DNA of 64,000 nucleotides, taken from positions 81,433 to 145,432 of the forward strand of contig NZ_JARJEF010000011.1 in the NCBI RefSeq assembly GCF_029697505.1, in the 5' to 3' direction. This document shows, piece after piece, positions 26,472 through 33,435 of the stretch. Under the pieces are notes generated by a model. The model made no database searches. It saw only the letters and a list, made by a program, of their open reading frames with translations, and was not told the DNA's origin. Every line of letters starts with the position of its first letter. Within the stretch, counting starts at the first letter, position 1. This DNA comes from Pseudophaeobacter profundi (GTDB lineage: Bacteria; Pseudomonadota; Alphaproteobacteria; Rhodobacterales; Rhodobacteraceae). Position numbers and translations under genes: made by a program.

Positions 26472-27904
26472 GATGCGATCCTTCCTGCGGGATTGGGCAG
26501 GGCAAGGGCACTGCGGGAATTGATGATTTCTGCAACGACAGACCGGTTTGGCGTTCCTGCCGGGAAAAGCAGCTGCGGTTCGCACGGATCGGTGATGATG
26601 ACGTCACTTGGGCGCGCATAGGGCGGCAGGTCCCTGAGGTAGCTATCAATCTGCGCCAGCTCGATCGGGGCCGCAGCCACCACGATCAAGACCAGGGCAT
26701 CGTCTGACCTGCGCAATCCCAGCCCGGAGCTGACGATACGCGGATCGGCGTTGATGCGCTGTTCAATCCATTCAGGCGATATGTTGCGCCCCTCGCCGGT
26801 AATCAAAAGGGCGTCCTTGCGTCCATCTATGACCAGTCGTTCCCCATCAAAATGGCCCAGATCGCCTGTGCGCCACAGGTCCGGCGCAGCGGCACCGTTG
26901 AGATAGCCCGCCATGACCGTGGGGCCAGAGACAACGATTTCACCGTTGTCCAAGCTCACGTTGAGCCCCTTTAATACGGGCCCTACCGTTCCGGGGTGAT
27001 TGTCGCCAGGGGTGTTCATGGCCACGACGGCACAGCATTCCGATAGCCCGTAGCCTTCGTGAACCGGGATGCCTGCGGCCAGGGCCTTGTTGATCAGATC
27101 AGGTGCGCAGGCAGCCCCGCCCACGGCGACGAAACGCAGGCTGTCGGGGGCGTGGCGGTCAGCCAGGGCCGTGACCCACCGGCCCAGAAGCGCGGGGGCC
27201 AAAAGGCTTGTGGTGGGGCGGATGTCGTCAAAGGCTGCGACCAGGGGGGCAATCGGCGCGCCGAAGAGGGATCTGGTCGCCGCATGCCGGAACACGGTTT
27301 TGGCACCGGCGACGATGGGCAGGAAGATCCCGCAGATTTGTTCCAGCAGCTGGGCCAGGGGGAGGAGGGAAAGATGCGTATCCGTCGCAGTGGCGGCGAT
27401 GACGCGACTGAGCGCAGTGATAGAGGCACCCAACTGGCGGTCGCCCAGCACGACGCCCTTGGGCGTGCCGGAAGAGCCGGAGGTGTAAATGACCCGCTCT
27501 GCCCCGCCCGTATAAGGCCGAAGCTCCAGCGGTTCCGATGGGGTGGTCGACGCGTCTACGATCTTGAGATGCGGCAGGGCGGCAAAAAGGTCAGGGGAGG
27601 TTGTGATAACGGTGCCGACCTTGGCATCCATCAGGATATGCGCGTTTTGGTCAGCACTGAAAAAGAACGGCAAAGGGACCTGTCGTTTGCCACAAAGCGT
27701 CGCTGCAAGATCGGCCACCACATAGTCGATACCGCCAGCCAGACCTATCGCCACACTGCTGTCGATGGTCTCTAGATCGCGGGCCAGATGTTCCACTCGG
27801 GTGGCGAGGTCTTGCCAGCTGATACGGCCTGCGTCGTCTTCAAAAGCAATCTCTTGCGGGCGGGTGGCCGCGTGGTGATGTAACGCATCAAAGACTTGTT
27901 TCAT
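26468..27904 (-). CDS. AMP-dependent acyl/aryl ligase (ANL superfamily), short form
   Basis: A 478-residue adenylate-forming enzyme. Core motifs: A3 VIYTSGSSGTPKGVVLG (about residues 137-153), A5 YGLSECCAV, A7 LWRTGDLGHF and A8 IDGRKDALLITGEGRNISPEW, the last like fatty-acyl ligases. At the C terminus the A10 position, normally PxxxNGK, reads FPAGTPNRSVV, so the conserved catalytic Lys appears to be missing. It may use an unusual adenylation geometry or mainly a later half-reaction. The start overlaps the hemolysin-like gene by 4 bases. It probably activates the acyl substrate of this pathway. Confidence 0.88.
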   Translation of the reverse strand: MKQVFDALHHHAATRPQEIAFEDDAGRISWQDLATRVEHLARDLETIDSSVAIGLAGGIDYVVADLAATLCGKRQVPLPFFFSADQNAHILMDAKVGTVITTSPDLFAALPHLKIVDASTTPSEPLELRPYTGGAERVIYTSGSSGTPKGVVLGDRQLGASITALSRVIAATATDTHLSLLPLAQLLEQICGIFLPIVAGAKTVFRHAATRSLFGAPIAPLVAAFDDIRPTTSLLAPALLGRWVTALADRHAPDSLRFVAVGGAACAPDLINKALAAGIPVHEGYGLSECCAVVAMNTPGDNHPGTVGPVLKGLNVSLDNGEIVVSGPTVMAGYLNGAAAPDLWRTGDLGHFDGERLVIDGRKDALLITGEGRNISPEWIEQRINADPRIVSSGLGLRRSDDALVLIVVAAAPIELAQIDSYLRDLPPYARPSDVIITDPCEPQLLFPAGTPNRSVVAEIINSRSALALPNPAGRIAS

Positions 27905-28509
27905 CGCGCGGCCTCTGCCGCGATTTGCACGGCTGGCACGGCTGACACGGCGCGTGCGCGCGGGGACAGCACAACCGGCTGAGACAACACCTCACTAAAT
28001 GCGCATACTCTTGGATCGGTGTCATAATAGCTGCCCCAATCCAGCGGATTGTCCACCATGCAAGCCCGTGCCTGTGCCAGTTCAACATATCCAAGCCCGG
28101 TTCTGCGCAACAAACGGCGCAGCGGCGTGGTGGCCGTGAAGACACCACAGGTCATGCCATTGTCGCGCCCCCAGCGGATCATTCTGTCCAGCATTGGCAG
28201 AATTGGAAACGGTGTTGTGGATGCGAGAGAGACGACTTCCATGATCTGGTCGGCAGGCACATGGATGCTTGCGGCGCTTTTCAAGGATGTTGAAAAATCC
28301 GACGCTAGATATGCATCGGAAAAGAACCCGTCCCGTGCGGTACGAATACCCGCAGCGCATAGAATTTCGCCATCCATGCGCTTTGCCGCAACCAAGAGCG
28401 GTGCAAATTCGCGAACTCTTGCGCCAAAGGCGTTCCAGTAAATATTCGTGATGTGATCTTGGATTGCCGCGCGCTCGGGGCAATCACCACTCAGAAACTC
28501 GATTTTCAT
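27901..28509 (-). CDS. Thermostable hemolysin family protein (acyltransferase-like)
   Basis: A 202-residue protein of the family named thermostable hemolysin (PF12261). The visible pattern is that of GNAT/LuxI-like synthases, not of a pore-forming toxin: no signal peptide, an IMEVVSLAS strand like the conserved E of autoinducer synthases, LRRLLRRTGLGY near residue 145, and a C-terminal NPLDWGSYYDTDPRVCAF block. ATG 28509 is chosen (GAGG 6 bases upstream); a TTG at 28521 is an alternative. It is the first gene of the hemolysin-like / AMP-ligase / SDR / TauD operon, with a tandem operator 55 bases upstream. The chemistry is unknown. Confidence 0.8.
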   Translation of the reverse strand: MKIEFLSGDCPERAAIQDHITNIYWNAFGARVREFAPLLVAAKRMDGEILCAAGIRTARDGFFSDAYLASDFSTSLKSAASIHVPADQIMEVVSLASTTPFPILPMLDRMIRWGRDNGMTCGVFTATTPLRRLLRRTGLGYVELAQARACMVDNPLDWGSYYDTDPRVCAFSEVLSQPVVLSPRARAVSAVPAVQIAAEAAR

Positions 28510-28563
28510 TTGCGACCTCAACGTGCCTTGTTTTGACGTGTTGAGGCAGCATCGCGCGCCTGA

Positions 28564-28580
28564 CTTACATGAGACTTACA
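28564..28580 (-). promoter_or_regulatory. Tandem operator upstream of the hemolysin-like operon
   Basis: On the coding strand TGTAAG-TCTCA-TGTAAG is two direct 6-base repeats with an 11-base period, typical of OmpR-family response regulator sites. It lies 55 bases upstream of the hemolysin-like ATG and just past the kinase stop. The same site with one change occurs upstream of the DUF6134 gene. Confidence 0.7.
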
Positions 28581-28588
28581 GCAAGAGC

Positions 28589-29953
28589 CTAGGGATCAGA
28601 ATTAAAGATAAAGGAGAAAACACTGCCGCCGCCCGTACGGTCTGCAATGCTGACCGTTGCGTTATGGCAGTCTGCCACGGATTTGACGATGGCCAGCCCT
28701 ATTCCCGATCCGCTCTCTGTCGCATGGGGTTGGATGCCACGGTTGAACCGCTCAAACAGGGCTGTTTTTAGCGGGTCCGGCACGCCCGGTCCCCGGTCCA
28801 GGACCCGCCAGCCGGCCGGGTTTGACAAGATCTCTATTTCCACTTCGCTGTGTACAGCCGTGTAGTGCAGGGCATTCGCGATGAGATTGCCAAGCGCAAT
28901 GGCCAAGAGGCCGGCGTTGCCGACGACCTCTGCCTGTTCGGCACCGGTGACGGACAAACTGCGCCCCGCGCGCAGGGCATCCTGCACATAGTTCTTTGCG
29001 GTTTCGACGGCAACGGTGTGCAAATCCACAGTTCCAAAACCGGTCAGAGGGGCGGAATCGGCCCGCGCCAGATCAATCAGCTGACTGAAGATTCGGTCGA
29101 TCTGGTCTGCGTCCTGTGACAATGTTTGTTTGAGTGCCGCGTCCTCGATCCGGTCAATGCTGGACCTGAGCACTGCAATCGGTGTGCGGATTTCATGTGC
29201 TACATTCGACGAGAAATCCCGCTGCGCCTTGTATCCCTGTTCCAGGCGGTCAAAGGCCTTGTTTACATCTGCGACCAGTGGAACAAATTCAGCGGGCAGC
29301 CGGTAGGCATCAAGTCGGCGGCTGGCGGCAAGCGGACCAATCTCGCGTGCCTGTTCTGACAGGGCGCGCAGCGGCGCCAGTGATCTGCGGGTTGCCAACA
29401 AGGCTGCCGTAATCACCATCAGGACGCCAAGGGCACCCCACCAGATCTCTTCTTCGATTTCGTGCAGCAGTTTGGAAAATTGGGTCTCGTTGTTTCCCTT
29501 GGGATAGGTCGAGACCAGAACAAATATGTCCTGTTCCATGATGATCGCCCGCAGACCCAGGCCGACGCGTTCACCCGGTAACGTGACCGCGCGCGGTTTG
29601 CCCAGTTCCAGTGCTGCGAGTTGCTGCCAGATTCTATCCGATGCTTCTGCCCCGACAACGGGGCTGCCATCTCCGGTAAAGACAGTATAGCGAAAGTTCC
29701 CGTTGATCCCCCTAAACCGCAAGGCGTCGGGGTTCAGCCCAAAACTTGCGCTGGTTGGGTCGATCTGGCCGATGACCTCCCTGGCTTCTTCGATCATTGC
29801 CTCCCGGAGGTTCTCTTCGAGGTGTTCTTTGAACTCTTTGATCAGTACCAAACCGGCGAGGAGCAAACACAGGATCAACGCCGCCATGATGTTCAGCAGC
29901 AGCCCGCGTTTCAACGATCTTTGTGGCCCGAATAGAAACGCCCACAGGCTCAT
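28589..29953 (-). CDS. Two-component sensor histidine kinase
   Basis: A 454-residue membrane histidine kinase. TM1 (about 17-37) and TM2 (about 173-193) bracket a periplasmic sensor domain of roughly 135 residues. A HAMP linker follows, then the H-box FSSNVAHEIRTPIAVLRSSID (about 250-270), N-box ALGNLIANALHY, G1 VLDRGPGVPDP and G2 GSGIGLAIVKSVADCHN. The layout is that of QseC/TctE/PmrB-type kinases. It overlaps the response regulator by 4 bases and is the last gene of the DUF6134-regulator-kinase operon. The ligand is unknown; it may sense the product of the neighbouring pathway. Confidence 0.95.
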   Translation of the reverse strand: MSLWAFLFGPQRSLKRGLLLNIMAALILCLLLAGLVLIKEFKEHLEENLREAMIEEAREVIGQIDPTSASFGLNPDALRFRGINGNFRYTVFTGDGSPVVGAEASDRIWQQLAALELGKPRAVTLPGERVGLGLRAIIMEQDIFVLVSTYPKGNNETQFSKLLHEIEEEIWWGALGVLMVITAALLATRRSLAPLRALSEQAREIGPLAASRRLDAYRLPAEFVPLVADVNKAFDRLEQGYKAQRDFSSNVAHEIRTPIAVLRSSIDRIEDAALKQTLSQDADQIDRIFSQLIDLARADSAPLTGFGTVDLHTVAVETAKNYVQDALRAGRSLSVTGAEQAEVVGNAGLLAIALGNLIANALHYTAVHSEVEIEILSNPAGWRVLDRGPGVPDPLKTALFERFNRGIQPHATESGSGIGLAIVKSVADCHNATVSIADRTGGGSVFSFIFNSDP

Positions 29954-30627
29954 GCCAGACGTTCCTTGAGGACGTAGCCGATGCCACGCAGATTGTTGAT
30001 TTCGATAGAGGCCCCCTTTTCGGCCAGCTTTTTGCGGACCCGGTGGGTCAGGACCTCAATTGCATTGGGCGTCGCCGCATCATCAAAACCATAAAGCGCG
30101 TTTTCAATGGCGTCTTTGGTGATGACCCTATCGGAGCGGCGCAGGAACAGCTCCAGCAATGCAAGCTCGCGTCTGGAGAAGGCGCAGGTCGTGCCCGCAA
30201 TCGCCAGTGACCGATCTGCGGTTTCAAAGGTCACGTTCCCACATGTCAGGGTCACCCCAAGCGCCCCACCGGGGCGACGCAGCACGGCGCTAATGCGCGC
30301 GATAAGTTCGGCAACCGCAAAGGGTTTGACCAGATAGTCGTCAGAGCCTGTATTCAGCCCCTTGATGCGATCCTCCAATGCATCCCGCGCGGTGCAGATG
30401 ATCACAGGCAATTGCGGATTGATCTGTTTGATCTGTGGCAGCAATTCCAGGCCATCGCGGTCCGGCAAGCCGAGGTCCAGAATAACCGCGTCATAGTCAA
30501 AGCTCCTGGCTGCATGCAGGGCATCGTCTGCTGTGTGGACCAGGTCGACGACGAAACCTGCATCACGCAAACTGGCGCTCGTGTTGAGCGCCAGTTTGTC
30601 GTTGTCTTCGATATATAGAAGCCGCAT
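29950..30627 (-). CDS. OmpR-family response regulator
   Basis: A 225-residue response regulator. The receiver domain (1-118) keeps the acidic pair (YIEDNDKLAL), the phospho-acceptor Asp in DAVILDLGLPDRDGLELL (about residue 51), Thr in PVIICTARDAL and Lys in DYLVKPFAVAELIARI. The C-terminal winged helix (about 125-222) has CAFSRRELALLELFLRRSD and AIEVLTHRVRKKLAEKGA. It pairs with the overlapping kinase. QseB/PmrA-type regulators bind CTTA-type direct repeats with an 11-base period, which is what is seen at 28564 and 31284. Confidence 0.95.
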   Translation of the reverse strand: MRLLYIEDNDKLALNTSASLRDAGFVVDLVHTADDALHAARSFDYDAVILDLGLPDRDGLELLPQIKQINPQLPVIICTARDALEDRIKGLNTGSDDYLVKPFAVAELIARISAVLRRPGGALGVTLTCGNVTFETADRSLAIAGTTCAFSRRELALLELFLRRSDRVITKDAIENALYGFDDAATPNAIEVLTHRVRKKLAEKGASIEINNLRGIGYVLKERLA

Positions 30628-30640
30628 TTATTAGATCGCC

Positions 30641-31234
30641 CTATTTCCGAATGTATATAACCGTTGACCCATCATCCGCCTTGAACGCGACCTGTGCAAG
30701 GATGCCGTCAGCGTCATACCAAAGGTCACGCGCCAGATCGCCGGACACGCGGTAGTGATGTGCCGGGACACTCCCCGCTTTGGTTTCTACGGTGTCTGCG
30801 CCCAGATCGGCGACACGTACCGTCATGATCTTGCCATCAATGGTGTTCATCAGCTTGCTGCTGCGCAGGATATCATCGTTCCAAAGGCTGGCGGGCAAAG
30901 CCCCCTTGTTCGCAGTTTGCAAGCTGTGAGGCGCGCCATCATCATTTGTTGCTGAACTCAGTTCCTGCAACTTGCCGCTTTTCCACCTCTCTACACTGGT
31001 GTGTTTGAAGCTATAGGCGGTGGTTCTGATCAAAGGCACCTTTACCACAATGTCCGTCGCCACCTTCACAGTCAGTGCGCCGCCGCCACCAGAAAAACTG
31101 TAGCTGTGATCGCCAATATCCTTGCCTTTGCGCATGACGTCAAAGGCCAGTTTTCCATTTGAGGGGACCGAGAGGGCGTGAACAGGTGCGGCCAAGGCGA
31201 CGGCAATCCCGGCGACCAGTGCAAGAAGACGCAT
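30641..31234 (-). CDS. DUF6134 family secreted protein
   Basis: A 197-residue exported protein of unknown function. ATG 31234 is chosen over 31246 because GGAG lies 6 bases upstream and the protein then starts with a clean signal peptide (MRLLALVAGIAVALAAPVHA). The mature part is beta-rich (GKLAFDVMRKGKDIGDHSYS, VKVATDIVVKVPL, KHTSVERWKSGKLQ, HHYRVSGDLARDLWYDADG), resembling proteins annotated DUF6134. It leads the operon with the response regulator and kinase and has its own copy of the tandem operator. It may be a periplasmic accessory of the sensor or bind the pathway product. Confidence 0.8.
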   Translation of the reverse strand: MRLLALVAGIAVALAAPVHALSVPSNGKLAFDVMRKGKDIGDHSYSFSGGGGALTVKVATDIVVKVPLIRTTAYSFKHTSVERWKSGKLQELSSATNDDGAPHSLQTANKGALPASLWNDDILRSSKLMNTIDGKIMTVRVADLGADTVETKAGSVPAHHYRVSGDLARDLWYDADGILAQVAFKADDGSTVIYIRK

Positions 31235-31283
31235 ATCAAACTCCATTGTTGTGCTGCGATTTGCGCTTCAATGGAAGGCGAGC

Positions 31284-31300
31284 CTTACAAGAGACTTACA
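31284..31300 (-). promoter_or_regulatory. Tandem operator upstream of the DUF6134-regulator-kinase operon
   Basis: The coding strand reads TGTAAG-TCTCT-TGTAAG, identical at 16 of 17 bases to the site at 28564-28580 and at nearly the same distance (50 bases) from its start codon. This supports autoregulation by the adjacent OmpR-type regulator. Confidence 0.7.
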
Positions 31301-31439
31301 AACGATCACCCCCTGAACATGCCGCTGTGCCGTGAAACGGGCAGAGCGGCTGTGGCGCATTCAACCTCTGACTGCAACGCAGCGGTCAAAATCCCGGCCG
31401 CCGTTGTGCCCGTGGGGAAAAGACCCGGATATGATCTGT

Positions 31440-32384
31440 TCAGTCGGTCCCTTTGTCCGAACCGCCGACAGGCAATGGCTTGGTGTTGACAGGCGTTTCC
31501 AACAAGACCTCTAGAAATGCACTGGCTGCCGGTGAGAGGGATCGACCGGTTTGACGCACCAGTCCGATCCGCCGCCGGGCCCCGAAACCGATGATGGATC
31601 GCTGGACAAGGCGTTCGGTCGGCAAAATCGGTAGTGTCAATTCCGGCAGCGCCGTAATGCCCAACCCCTCGGCCACCAATGCACCGGCCGTTGCAAGATG
31701 CGCGACCTCAAACCGCGGCGACAGCGGCCGGTTCAATCGAAGGCAGGCGCTGTCCAGCAATTCACGTACGGATGTGCCCTGTGCCATTGCGATGAACGGC
31801 ATCTCTACCAGTTCCGACCAATCGTATGTCCGGTCTTCCGCAAGCGGCCCATCGGGTGCCCCAATCGCAACAAAGGCATCATCCATCACTGGCTGAAACG
31901 CGAGCCGAGACCGTGTTGACAGCGTTCCCGCAGTAAAGCCGATTTCTGCGCGCCCGGTTTCAATAACCTCGATCACGCTTTCAGATAGCGCATCGATGAT
32001 TTTCAGGTCGATGTCCGGATACTTCGATGTAAAACGGCGCAGGACCTGGGGCAAAAAGGCCGCCGTGACAGAGGGCAGCCCGGCAATGGTCAGCTGCCCA
32101 TGCCGCGCCGAAAGGTGCGCGTCGAATTCCGCATAGGCATCCTGGGCGGTGTGAACCATACGCGCTGCGATACGGGCAAGCACAGCGCCGCTGGTGGTCA
32201 GCCTGACATTGCGGGTATCCCGGTCAAAAAGGCGGGTGCCGAGCTGATCCTCAAGCGCCGAAATGTGGCGAGAGAGCGCAGATGGCGATATGCGAAGCGT
32301 CTCGGCGGCGGCGCGGAAGGATCCGGTTTCTTGCAGTGTCAGCACCGCAGTGTAGTCAGACAAAGACATATTGTTGCGTTTCAT
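31440..32384 (-). CDS. LysR family transcriptional regulator
   Basis: A 314-residue LysR-type regulator. The N-terminal winged HTH (about 6-65) reads YTAVLTLQETGSFRAAAETL then SPSALSRHISALEDQLGTRLFDR. The C-terminal co-inducer domain follows from about 90 (GQLTIAGLPSVTAAFLPQVL). It is divergent from the TAXI-type TRAP transporter/AtuA operon and is its likely regulator, responding to the transported acid or a catabolite. The 90-base divergent gap contains TCAT-TGC-ATGA (32427-32437), a possible half of its binding site. Confidence 0.93.
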   Translation of the reverse strand: MKRNNMSLSDYTAVLTLQETGSFRAAAETLRISPSALSRHISALEDQLGTRLFDRDTRNVRLTTSGAVLARIAARMVHTAQDAYAEFDAHLSARHGQLTIAGLPSVTAAFLPQVLRRFTSKYPDIDLKIIDALSESVIEVIETGRAEIGFTAGTLSTRSRLAFQPVMDDAFVAIGAPDGPLAEDRTYDWSELVEMPFIAMAQGTSVRELLDSACLRLNRPLSPRFEVAHLATAGALVAEGLGITALPELTLPILPTERLVQRSIIGFGARRRIGLVRQTGRSLSPAASAFLEVLLETPVNTKPLPVGGSDKGTD

Positions 32385-32474
32385 GCATCAATTATTCCAG
32401 AATCAGCCATTTTCGCAACAGGTAATTCATTGCATGATCGCCTGGCCCCCATAGGGCATCCACGGGAGGAACTC

Positions 32475-33434
32475 ATGAAACACACAATCGCCGCGCTTTT
32501 TGGCGCAACTTTGCTGGCATCGCCACTGGCCGCGCAGGAAACTGACCTGCTGATCGGCTCTACCTCGGCATCGTCGAGCCACTACGGATATTTTGTTGCA
32601 GTAGGCCAACTGATCAATGAAAACACCGAAGGGCTGAAAGCCTCTGTGGTTGAAACAGGCGCGACGCTGGACAACATCCGCCGCATGGGTCGCGGACAGA
32701 TTGACCTTGGCCTGGTGACGACAAATGCCGTGCAGCACGCCGTATCGGGCACCAACGCCTTTGAAGGCAATGCGCAAGATCTGCGCCTGCTGTGGGTGTA
32801 CACCAACGCGCCGCAAAACGTCGTCGTTCGCGCCGATGCTGATGTCGATAACCTGGAGGGGCTGGCAGGAAAGCGGTTCAACCCTGGCATCAAGGGCGGA
32901 TCGACCGAAGCGACAACCGAAGCCGTGTTCAAAGCGCTTGATCTCAGCGCCGATTACGTGCGCGGCTCGACAACCGATATTGTCGGCGCAATCAAGGACA
33001 ACCGCCTTGTGGGCTATGTCAAATCGGGTTCGGGTCCAAAGCTTGACGGGTCCACCATGGATATCGCAGTTTCGACAGATATTTCGGTTCTTGGCTTGAG
33101 CCCGGAACAGGCTGAAACCCTGCGGGCAGATATGCCGGATATTTCCGTCGTGGATATTCCAGCAGGCGCTGCTGATGGTATCCCTGCGTATAGCACCTGG
33201 GCCTTTGGGGTTGGGGTCGCTGCGCCTGCATCAATGGACGACGAAACGGCTTATCAGATTGTTTCTGTCATCATGGCCGACAAGACCGCACAGGCCAATG
33301 CCATGGCTGCGCTTGCGGGGGCGAACCTGGCCCAGATGACTTTGGATTATGGCACGGTACCGTTGCATCCGGGGGCCGCGCGCTGGTTCGAAGAACAGGG
33401 CATGGAGATTCCTGCCAAGTTGATGGCCAAGTGA
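32475..33434 (+). CDS. TAXI family TRAP transporter solute-binding subunit
   Basis: A 319-residue periplasmic binding protein. The signal peptide is residues 1-20 (MKHTIAALFGATLLASPLAA). The mature part matches the TAXI family: LLIGSTSASSSHYGYFVAVG, VVETGATLDNIRRMGRGQIDLGLV (the ligand-binding Gly/Asn loop), and FNPGIKGGSTEATTEAVF. ATG 32475 has GGGAGGA 4 bases upstream; the longer open frame is non-coding in its first part. It delivers its ligand, probably an organic acid, to the fused permease encoded just downstream. Confidence 0.93.
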   Translation: MKHTIAALFGATLLASPLAAQETDLLIGSTSASSSHYGYFVAVGQLINENTEGLKASVVETGATLDNIRRMGRGQIDLGLVTTNAVQHAVSGTNAFEGNAQDLRLLWVYTNAPQNVVVRADADVDNLEGLAGKRFNPGIKGGSTEATTEAVFKALDLSADYVRGSTTDIVGAIKDNRLVGYVKSGSGPKLDGSTMDIAVSTDISVLGLSPEQAETLRADMPDISVVDIPAGAADGIPAYSTWAFGVGVAAPASMDDETAYQIVSVIMADKTAQANAMAALAGANLAQMTLDYGTVPLHPGAARWFEEQGMEIPAKLMAK

Positions 33435-33435
33435 T

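Noticed and set aside
27901-28509. A true pore-forming hemolysin
   Set aside because: No signal peptide or amphipathic pore segment; metabolic operon context and GNAT/LuxI-like pattern.
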